Below are positions 43,884-51,005 of a stretch of 64,000 nt of DNA, in pieces (within the stretch, counting starts at the first letter, position 1; the number at the start of each line of letters is the position of its first letter). The translations under genes were made by a program, and so were the position numbers. The notes under the pieces are model-generated. The model was not told where the DNA came from and made no database searches. It worked only from the letters and a program-made list of their open reading frames with translations. Source of the stretch: an uncultured Butyrivibrio sp. (lineage in GTDB: Bacteria > Bacillota > Clostridia > Lachnospirales > Lachnospiraceae); the NCBI GenBank assembly GCA_945928575.1, contig CAMENP010000002.1:62001-126000 (forward strand), given 5' to 3'.

Positions 43884-44452
43884 AAAAATAAGCCCGGTGT
43901 AATTAAAATACTGTTTGATACAAAGCATTGAAAATTCAGAATATTTCATACGAAATATCAGATTATAATTCGGCGTATGCCGTAGAAATTAAGTTTAAAT
44001 GCTTTAATAGAAGTATAAGCGTATTGACCGCAAATGTCCAATGTTTTTTATTGGTTTTGGTGAATTATAGGTTACAGCCGGAACCGCCCCAAAAGGTAAA
44101 TTATCACTTTTCTGACGGTTCCGGTCAATATGGTGAGAATGGATTATCATATAATACCCTGCCAAAGTGGTAAACTACCACCTCAACTCGTAAAATATAT
44201 TATTTGGGGATAATAATTTACGCCTTTTCATAATGAATCAGTAATACTTGTGTGATATATGACACCTAAAATATCACTATTTTTCCCAGGTTTTAGAAAA
44301 AAGTGATAAAATGCTCCTGACAAGTGTTTGTACAGGAATGTGAAGTCACACCAATCTGTCCGAAAACCCCAATAAAGTGATAAAAATATAATATTTCAAA
44401 ACTGAATTCAGCGGTATAAGAGATACATTTGTCCCAACCATGGAGTAAATGT

Positions 44453-44509
44453 GAAATTTGTGGAAAAATATGGAATTATTTCGCCATTTGTTGAAATTTG
44501 TGGTAAAAT
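44453..44509 (+). repeat. Direct repeat pair GAAATTTGTGGNAAAAT overlapping the promoter
   Basis: Copies at 44453-44469 and 44493-44509 are 40 bases apart and differ at one position. The second covers part of the -35 and the spacer of the promoter at 44491-44519, as a regulator site would. Confidence 0.6.
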
Positions 44510-44519
44510 TATTTATAAT
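44491..44519 (+). promoter_or_regulatory. Promoter of glucosaminidase-cohesin operon
   Basis: TTGAAA, a 17-base spacer and TATAAT, 47 bases before the start codon. Confidence 0.75.
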
Positions 44520-44566
44520 AATTTTATTAATAGGTTTTTGCCCTGATTATAGGAGTACATAGATAG

Positions 44567-46777
44567 ATGTTGAAGTTGTTTAGAAAAAGAAGGATAAATA
44601 TAGCGACAGTAATAGTCGCTGTTATTTCTATGCTTGCTGTCGGAGCATATGGAATTAAGCAGACGATAGATGTTGTAGCAGCTGTGAATTTCGAGAAGTC
44701 ACTGGAAGCATTTCCGGAATCATACAGGGACAGTCTGCGTACATTGCATAAGGAACATCCGAACTGGACATTTGAGGCAGTGAATACGGGACTTGACTGG
44801 AATACGGTCATTAAGAATGAACTGGTCTTAAGCCGTAATCTGGTTCCTAAGAATATAATGACACTCAAAGGGGTTGATAATGGATGGTATAAGACTCCGA
44901 CAGTGTGGAAGGGTGTTGGCATAAGAGGATCATTCGACTGGGATAATAATGATTGGGTTCCATTTAGCGGTGGAGACTGGGTACAAGCATCTACTATTGC
45001 GGTAGAATACATTATGGATCCGAGAAACTGGATTACAGAGAACAATATATTTATGTTTGAACAGTTAAGCTATAATGAGGATTGCCACACAATAGAACTC
45101 CTGGAACTTATGATGGATAATACATGGATGGACTGTGATTATGCCAAAGTCGGAGGCACAAATAGTACATATGCAGAAGTATTGATTGAGCTGGGTAAGA
45201 AATATAATGTCAGTCCAATAATGCTTTGCGCCAGACTTATTCAGGAAAAGGGCCGTGGTTCATACGACCAGATTAAGAAACAATATATCCTGAAAGACAG
45301 CCTGGCAACAGGCCTTGCGACAAGTGATGGAGGAAAGACATTTCATGCTGCAGGAAAGAAAGAGACAGCATATTACAATATGTTTAATATTCAGGCAGCC
45401 GGAGACAGTGCCGCTGATGTTATAAATAATGGTGGTCGGGAGGCTATGAAGAACGGATGGACAAGCCAGTACAAAGCATTGGAAGGCGGAGCGTCCAAGA
45501 TTGCAAACAGCAAGAATAATGTAGGACAGGACACTTTATACTTTCAGAAATTCAGTGTGGTAAATGAATTATATCTGTACTGGAATCAGTATATGCAGAA
45601 TTTACTTGCACCTGTTAACGAAGGATATTCGGTAAGAGCGACATATATTGAAAATGATGTTTTGGACTCTCCATTTACATTCAGGATACCTGTATATAAT
45701 AATATGCCCAAAACAGCATGTGCCAGACCGGCATCGAGAAGCACAGCTAATCCTAACTACAAACTGAATGCTCTCACTGTAAAGAGCGGTAACACTAATC
45801 TTCAGTTAACACCGACATTTTACAGGGATGAATATGCATACAGCCTTACGGTTCCGTATGAAACAGAGAATGTTACATTATCTGCATCGGCAATCGCTTC
45901 AACGTCAAGTGTAACCGGAACGGGACAGAAGACGTTGAAGGTCGGAAATAATGAGTTCAAGATATTATGTAGATCTGAGCTCGGAGCCAGCCAGTATTAT
46001 ACAGTTAATATTGAGAGACTTGAAAATACGGTAAAAAGCACAGCACTCACCGCTTTGAAACCTGATTCGGGAACATTTACATCAGCATATAATAAGACGG
46101 TGAAGAGCTACAGCATGTCAGTATCCAACAGTGTAAGCAAGATGGGATTTACATTCACAACCGAGGATAAGGATGTTGTTGTAAAACTCAGGTATGGGAA
46201 TAAGAACATAGAGTGTTCCAACGGAAAAATAGAAGCACAATCACTTTCAGTTGGTAAGAACACATTTTACATTGATGTTTATGAGAAAGATAATACATCC
46301 AATAAGACCACTTATAAGGTGGATGTTACAAGAAAAGCCGCGACTGCGTTTGACCATAAGAAACTTCAGATCAACGGAAATTATATTAATGGATTCTCGA
46401 TTGGTGAGAAAGTTTCAAGCGTACTGAAGTCGATGTCAGTAACAAACGGAACATTAAAGGTACTCAATTCATCTAAAAAAGAGAAGAAGTCAACAGATAT
46501 AATTGCAACAGGTGATTACATAACTGTTTATGATGCTGACGGAAAAGTGTTCAAACAGTATCAGGTAGTGTTGTATGGTGATGTCAACGGGGACGGTAAA
46601 GTGGATTTGTTTGATTACATGTATCTTAAGAAACATCATTGGGTAAAACCGATTTTAACGGGAATTAAGTTAGAAGCAGCTAATATTTATCCCAAATCAT
46701 CAGGAGTTGATTTATTCGATATGGCTGTAATGAAGAAATTCCTCTGGCGGAACGGAACGATAACTCAGACACGATAG
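44567..46777 (+). CDS. Secreted glucosaminidase with cadherin-like domains and dockerin
   Basis: A 736-residue exported protein. An N-terminal signal/membrane segment (about 12-38) is followed by a GH73-like glucosaminidase region (about 45-370; HPNWTFEAVNTGLDW, YNVSPIMLCARLIQEKGRGS with the likely catalytic Glu, ETAYYNMFNIQA). Two or three cadherin-like beta-sandwich domains follow (about 400-640). The C-terminus is dockerin-like: GDVNGDGKVDLFDYMYLKKH at 671-690 has a full calcium loop, and a second, partly degenerate SGVDLFDMAVMKKFL follows. It should cleave peptidoglycan glycan strands and dock to a cohesin. The cohesin gene is 9 bases downstream. AGGAGT lies before the ATG. Confidence 0.88.
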   Translation: MLKLFRKRRINIATVIVAVISMLAVGAYGIKQTIDVVAAVNFEKSLEAFPESYRDSLRTLHKEHPNWTFEAVNTGLDWNTVIKNELVLSRNLVPKNIMTLKGVDNGWYKTPTVWKGVGIRGSFDWDNNDWVPFSGGDWVQASTIAVEYIMDPRNWITENNIFMFEQLSYNEDCHTIELLELMMDNTWMDCDYAKVGGTNSTYAEVLIELGKKYNVSPIMLCARLIQEKGRGSYDQIKKQYILKDSLATGLATSDGGKTFHAAGKKETAYYNMFNIQAAGDSAADVINNGGREAMKNGWTSQYKALEGGASKIANSKNNVGQDTLYFQKFSVVNELYLYWNQYMQNLLAPVNEGYSVRATYIENDVLDSPFTFRIPVYNNMPKTACARPASRSTANPNYKLNALTVKSGNTNLQLTPTFYRDEYAYSLTVPYETENVTLSASAIASTSSVTGTGQKTLKVGNNEFKILCRSELGASQYYTVNIERLENTVKSTALTALKPDSGTFTSAYNKTVKSYSMSVSNSVSKMGFTFTTEDKDVVVKLRYGNKNIECSNGKIEAQSLSVGKNTFYIDVYEKDNTSNKTTYKVDVTRKAATAFDHKKLQINGNYINGFSIGEKVSSVLKSMSVTNGTLKVLNSSKKEKKSTDIIATGDYITVYDADGKVFKQYQVVLYGDVNGDGKVDLFDYMYLKKHHWVKPILTGIKLEAANIYPKSSGVDLFDMAVMKKFLWRNGTITQTR

Positions 46778-46786
46778 GAGATTAAT

Positions 46787-48865
46787 ATGAAAAGAAAAAT
46801 TTTAAGTACAATAATAGCTCTTACTATGATTGTTGCGGCAATGTCAGCTGGTTTTACCGAAAAAGCATATGCTGCATCGGGAACCGGAACGATATCGGTT
46901 GACAAGACCAGCGTCATGGTTGGTGATGAACTGACTGTCAATGTCAATATATCATCATCTGCCACTATATATTATGCAGAATTTAATGTTAAGTATGATA
47001 ACAGTCTGTTTGATTTTGTGAGTAGTACGCCGGCAGCTAAGACAACATCACCTGCGGGAATGATACCATACGAGGTTGATACTGATCTTAGCGATACACA
47101 GTCAGTCAAATCTATTTCTATTACCATTAAACTTAAGGCTAAAGCGGTTGGTACTGCCAATTTTTCAATTACCGGCGGGACAATAATGGAATTTGACGGC
47201 GCAGAACCTACAGCGGTAAACATGAGTTACAGTGGAGCTTCTGTTCAGGTAATGGCACCGGGCTCGGATGATGCTACATTAAGTAGCATCAATATTGCCG
47301 GGGCGTCATTGAATAAGGCCTTTGCTAAGTGGACGCTAGATTATATATGCTATGTTTCGTATGATACAACTGCTGTAAACATTTCGGCAACTTCATCACA
47401 GGGCGGAAAGGTTGAGCTTGGAGGACCGTATAACAATCTTGCTGTCGGTAATAATGCCATAACGATTAAGTCATATGCTCCGAACGGCAAAGTTATGACA
47501 TACAATATCAACGTAGTTCGTGCACAGGCTCCGGCTCCAGCTCCTGAAACCGAGCCTGCCACCGAGCCGGAAACTGAGACCGAGACCGAAACTGAACCGG
47601 TTAAGGATACCACAGTTACAATAGACGGCAAGGAATACGTTATAAGCAAGACTTTCCCGGAGGATGAAATTCCTGACGGATATACAGCCGGAACACTTGA
47701 TATCAACGGTGATACAATAGAAACCGTTACAAACGACGTTACGGGACTGAATCTTGTATACCTTACAGATGCCGATGAGAATGGTGCAATATATATTTAT
47801 GATAAGGAAACCAAGACCTTTGAGAAGTATATTGCATTCAAGAGCGGAAAGAATGTTTATGTATATCTGGATGCATCACACGCATCAGAGAAACCGGAAG
47901 GAATGGCAGAAACCAAATGTGAGATACAGGGTACTGAAGTCAAAGTTTACACACCGGATAAAGACAGCGAATTTGTATATTTCTATGCGGTCAATTCCAA
48001 AGGCGAGCGCATATGGTATGTATATGACACTGTAGAAAAAACAATACAGCGAAGTAATAATACATCATCGCAGCCGGCAATATCCGATGATAATATGCAG
48101 AAAGAACTGGATTCACTTAAACAGGACAATGATAAGCTTACAGAGTCCAAGGAATCACTCATAAAAGGCCGTAATATTACATTTATAGCCGGAGGAGTTG
48201 TGCTTGCAGCATTGATAGTGCTTGTGGTGGTTCTGGCTGCACACAAATCAGAAGAGAAACATTCGGTGGTAATACCTGATGAAGATGATTATGACTATGA
48301 TAATGAAGATGACGATGACGATTCACAGTCTGACAATGCCCAGGATGAGCCGGATGCATTGTTAGCTGCCGCAGAAGAGAATACAGAATCCGGAGCAGCA
48401 GAAGAAGAACAGGCCGCAACGGAAGAACCGGTTCAGGATACCGAGGAGGAAACTGTAGTGCCTGAAGCAGGCGAAGCGGAGGAAACTGAAGTTCCTGAAG
48501 CAGACACCGACGCCGATGAGGAAACCGAAGCACCTGAGACGCCATCTGAGCCGGAGATAAAAGAAGACAATTTTGATGATGTCAAAGATAAGGTAACCCA
48601 GGCGGATATGGATGCTTTTGTTACCGAGGCACAGCAGGTTGATGATGAACCCGCACAGAAACCGTCTGAGATTAAGCCATTGAAGAATGATGAAGACGGG
48701 CTTGAAATCGAGACCGAAATCATTGACCTCGGAGATGATATATTTGATGACGACGAAAAACCGGCGGCTAAGGAGCCGGAAAAAGAGCCGGAAAAAACCG
48801 GGGAAGAGCCGGAAACAATAGAGCTTGAGCCGTCTGACGGAGATGACGAGGAATTTTTCCTCTAA
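46787..48865 (+). CDS. Membrane-anchored cohesin-domain protein with acidic cytoplasmic tail
   Basis: A 692-residue protein. A signal peptide (1-32) is followed by a cohesin-type domain (about 34-150: GTISVDKTSVMVGDELTVNV, YYAEFNVKYDNSLFDFVSS, ISITIKLKAKAVGTANFSI). A cadherin-like domain (about 160-245), a TEPETE-rich linker and another extracellular domain (about 270-430) lead to one membrane helix near 465-487. The last 200 residues are very acidic (runs of D/E, PEKEPEK repeats) and cytoplasmic by topology. Cohesins bind dockerins; the preceding gene encodes one. AGGAGA precedes the ATG, and a terminator follows. Confidence 0.85.
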   Translation: MKRKILSTIIALTMIVAAMSAGFTEKAYAASGTGTISVDKTSVMVGDELTVNVNISSSATIYYAEFNVKYDNSLFDFVSSTPAAKTTSPAGMIPYEVDTDLSDTQSVKSISITIKLKAKAVGTANFSITGGTIMEFDGAEPTAVNMSYSGASVQVMAPGSDDATLSSINIAGASLNKAFAKWTLDYICYVSYDTTAVNISATSSQGGKVELGGPYNNLAVGNNAITIKSYAPNGKVMTYNINVVRAQAPAPAPETEPATEPETETETETEPVKDTTVTIDGKEYVISKTFPEDEIPDGYTAGTLDINGDTIETVTNDVTGLNLVYLTDADENGAIYIYDKETKTFEKYIAFKSGKNVYVYLDASHASEKPEGMAETKCEIQGTEVKVYTPDKDSEFVYFYAVNSKGERIWYVYDTVEKTIQRSNNTSSQPAISDDNMQKELDSLKQDNDKLTESKESLIKGRNITFIAGGVVLAALIVLVVVLAAHKSEEKHSVVIPDEDDYDYDNEDDDDDSQSDNAQDEPDALLAAAEENTESGAAEEEQAATEEPVQDTEEETVVPEAGEAEETEVPEADTDADEETEAPETPSEPEIKEDNFDDVKDKVTQADMDAFVTEAQQVDDEPAQKPSEIKPLKNDEDGLEIETEIIDLGDDIFDDDEKPAAKEPEKEPEKTGEEPETIELEPSDGDDEEFFL

Positions 48866-48895
48866 GATAAATAATTATTAAAAAAGTATTAAATC

Positions 48896-48933
48896 AGCGC
48901 AGAATCAGCAAAAGATATTGCTTTTTCTGCGCT
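48896..48933 (+). terminator. Terminator of glucosaminidase-cohesin operon
   Basis: AGCGCAGAA pairs with TTCTGCGCT, with an inner GCAA/TTGC stem; a T-rich stretch follows. Confidence 0.8.
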
Positions 48934-48946
48934 TGTTTGTTATAGT
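48919..48946 (+). promoter_or_regulatory. Promoter of gntR-mcsA-mcsB-clpC
   Basis: TTGCTT, a 16-base spacer and TATAGT; the -10 lies inside the palindromic operator at 48938-48958. The -35 overlaps the upstream terminator. Confidence 0.5.
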
Positions 48947-48958
48947 ATATGTATAACA
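48938..48958 (+). promoter_or_regulatory. Palindromic operator before the GntR gene
   Basis: TGTTATA, 7 bases, TATAACA: a perfect inverted repeat over the probable -10. Its size and symmetry fit a GntR (YtrA-type) dimer, suggesting autoregulation of the whole operon. Confidence 0.65.
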
Positions 48959-48994
48959 CAGACATATGGTTATGTCATAGGGAGATGATGATAT

Positions 48995-49378
48995 ATGATT
49001 TTTACAATTGACTTTAACAGTGATGAGGCATTGTATGTTCAATTATGTAACCAGATTATAATGTGTATAGCGAATGAGAAGATACACGAAGGTGATTCGC
49101 TCCCGTCGGTAAGACAGTTAGCCGATAATATAGGAATTAATATGCATACGGTTAATAAGGCGTATTCGGTTCTCAGGCAGGAAGGCTATATTAAGTTGGA
49201 CAGACGGCATGGGGCAGTGATTGCGCTGGATATAGATAGGATTAAGGCTATGAATGAGCTTACGGACGAACTCAGGGTTGTGGTGGCCAAGGCAATGTGC
49301 CGTAATATCTCGACGGATGATATTCATGCACTTGTTGATGATGTCATAGCTGAATTTACAGGAGAACAGGAGGTATAA
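48995..49378 (+). CDS. GntR family regulator (YtrA type)
   Basis: A 127-residue repressor with an N-terminal winged helix (residues 10-75: YVQLCNQIIMCIANEKIHEG, LPSVRQLADNIGINMHTVNKAY, LRQEGYIKLDRRHGA) and a short helical C-terminal dimerisation part, as in the YtrA subfamily. There is no large ligand domain. GGGAGATGATG precedes the ATG. It is the first gene of mcsA-mcsB-clpC, 2 bases before mcsA, where CtsR stands in Bacillus. A perfect palindrome over the promoter is the likely target. Confidence 0.9.
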   Translation: MIFTIDFNSDEALYVQLCNQIIMCIANEKIHEGDSLPSVRQLADNIGINMHTVNKAYSVLRQEGYIKLDRRHGAVIALDIDRIKAMNELTDELRVVVAKAMCRNISTDDIHALVDDVIAEFTGEQEV

Positions 49379-49380
49379 TC

Positions 49381-49950
49381 ATGTTATGTGAAAAATGTCA
49401 GAAAAATGTTGCAACATTTCATTATACAGAAGTGGTTAACGGCGTTAAGAACGAACATCATCTGTGCAGCAGCTGTGCGGCCAATACGGATGTAAGTTAT
49501 TATTCAAGTATTTTTGATAATGATATGCATTTTACCAAGCTTTTGTCGGGACTTCTCGGCGCACAGGGTTTCTTGTCAGATAATGGGAACGATGATCCGG
49601 CAGTGAATGTGGTATGCCCGAAATGCGGCATGACATATGGTGAATTCATTGCAAGTTCACGATTCGGATGCTCTGAATGTTATGATGTTTTCGGACCGCT
49701 TATTGCGGGTACAATTAAGAAGATACAGGGTAGCGACCGTCATACCGGTAAGAAACCGATGCTATATAAGATGCAGGAGCAGAAACAGATACAGCCGGAA
49801 GGAACCGCTGGAGTAGATGAACATGATATTGCTAAAGAAATAGATTTTATGACAAAGAAGCTTAAGGAAGCCGTAGCTGTGGAAGATTACGCCGAAGCAG
49901 CCAGATTACGTGATGCGATAGCCGAACTTAAGGGAAAGGAGCAGGCATGA
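49381..49950 (+). CDS. mcsA: McsA-type zinc protein, activator of McsB
   Basis: A 189-residue protein with two zinc-binding CxxC pairs (CEKCQKNVATFHYTE and CSSCA; CPKCGMTYGEF and CSECYDVF) and a C-terminal UVR motif (IDFMTKKLKEAVAVEDYAEAARLRDAI). McsA activates the arginine kinase McsB and helps deliver targets to ClpC. GGAGG lies within the last codons of the regulator gene. It overlaps mcsB by four bases (ATGA). Confidence 0.95.
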   Translation: MLCEKCQKNVATFHYTEVVNGVKNEHHLCSSCAANTDVSYYSSIFDNDMHFTKLLSGLLGAQGFLSDNGNDDPAVNVVCPKCGMTYGEFIASSRFGCSECYDVFGPLIAGTIKKIQGSDRHTGKKPMLYKMQEQKQIQPEGTAGVDEHDIAKEIDFMTKKLKEAVAVEDYAEAARLRDAIAELKGKEQA

Positions 49951-50975
49951 ATAAATGGTACGAAAGTAACGGCGCCAACAGTGATGTGGTTCTTTCAAGC
50001 CGGATAAGGCTCGCGAGGAATTTCTCAAATTATCCGTTTGCATCCAAGATAAGCGATGAAGACGGAACCGAGCTGGTTAATTCCGTTGTTGGAACATTTC
50101 AGAAGGATTTTCCGGACGAATACAGATATTATTTTATGAACAGCTGCACCGAGGCTAAGAAGAATGCGCTCAAGGAACGCCGTTCTATAAGCTCGTATCT
50201 GGTAAAGTCAAAGAACAGTGCCGTGATTTTGTCGGGGGACGAGGGAACGTCGGTGCTGGTTAACGGTGAAGATCATATAAGAATCCAGGTTATTGCCAAT
50301 GGAATGAATATTCCGGCCTGCTTTAAGAAAGCCAATGATATAGATGATTATATAGATTCCAGGTTTGATTATGCATATGATGAACAATACGGATACAAGA
50401 CAACATATCCGACGAATGTCGGTACGGGGCTGCGTGCCGGATACACGTTACATCTGCCTGCATTGTCGCAGACAAGAAAAATCACCCAGATAGGTACGGA
50501 ACTTGGACGTTTCGGAATAAGAATGCGTCAGGTTTACGGTGATGAGGAAGATAGTTTCGGTAATCTGTACCAGGTGTCAACACAGAAGACGCTTGGACAG
50601 GATGAAAGGACGATCATCAAGGATTTTGATGATATTGTCCTGCAGATAATCAGTCAGGAACGTGAACAAAGAAGTGCTATATATGACAAGGATAAATGCC
50701 GCGCCGAGGATGTGGCATACAAATCATACGGCGTACTCAAATACGCGAGAAAGCTCACATTACGTGATGCGATGACACTTTTATCTGAACTTATGACAGG
50801 TCTTGCAATCGGAATTTTGTCAACGAAGGACGGTCATAATATTGATGTTAACCGGCTGATTATGGACATACAGCCTGCTGTGCTTAATAACTCGGCCGGC
50901 AAGGCATTATCGGTGGCTGAAACAGATATGTTAAGGGCACAATATTTAAGAAGTAACCTGCCCGAAATTGATTAA
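49947..50975 (+). CDS. mcsB: Protein arginine kinase McsB
   Basis: A 342-residue phosphagen-kinase-fold enzyme that phosphorylates arginines, marking proteins for ClpC-ClpP degradation. ATP-site arginines are seen in SSRIRLARNFSNYPF near residue 18, and GTGLRAGYTLHLPAL and the FGIRMRQVYGDEEDSFGNLYQVS active-site block follow. It is normal length. A GGAAAGGAGCAGG site lies at the end of mcsA. It precedes clpC by 30 bases. Confidence 0.96.
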   Translation: MNKWYESNGANSDVVLSSRIRLARNFSNYPFASKISDEDGTELVNSVVGTFQKDFPDEYRYYFMNSCTEAKKNALKERRSISSYLVKSKNSAVILSGDEGTSVLVNGEDHIRIQVIANGMNIPACFKKANDIDDYIDSRFDYAYDEQYGYKTTYPTNVGTGLRAGYTLHLPALSQTRKITQIGTELGRFGIRMRQVYGDEEDSFGNLYQVSTQKTLGQDERTIIKDFDDIVLQIISQEREQRSAIYDKDKCRAEDVAYKSYGVLKYARKLTLRDAMTLLSELMTGLAIGILSTKDGHNIDVNRLIMDIQPAVLNNSAGKALSVAETDMLRAQYLRSNLPEID

Positions 50976-51005
50976 TTAATAAATATATGAAGGAAGTGAT
51001 TATAT

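Larger units (their letters stand above)
43884..44566. other. Long regulatory-type intergenic region upstream of the glucosaminidase gene
   Basis: No convincing gene is present. A hairpin-prone block at 44079-44125 pairs CCGGAACCG with CGGTTCCGG. A perfect palindrome GTGGTA-AAC-TACCAC lies at 44167-44181. The core AGTGATA occurs at 44102-44109 (minus), 44272-44278 (minus), 44302-44308 (plus) and 44376-44382 (plus), usually in an A-rich flank. Two near-identical 17-base direct repeats lie at 44453 and 44493. The density of repeated short motifs before one promoter suggests a complex control region. Confidence 0.6.

Noticed and set aside
43928..44173. 81-codon frame starting at TTG in the intergenic region
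   Set aside because: No ribosome site, atypical composition, and it covers the hairpin and palindrome features; more likely non-coding.
48934..48994. CtsR operator upstream of mcsA-mcsB-clpC
   Set aside because: No GGTCAAA heptad repeat is present; only the TGTTATA palindrome.
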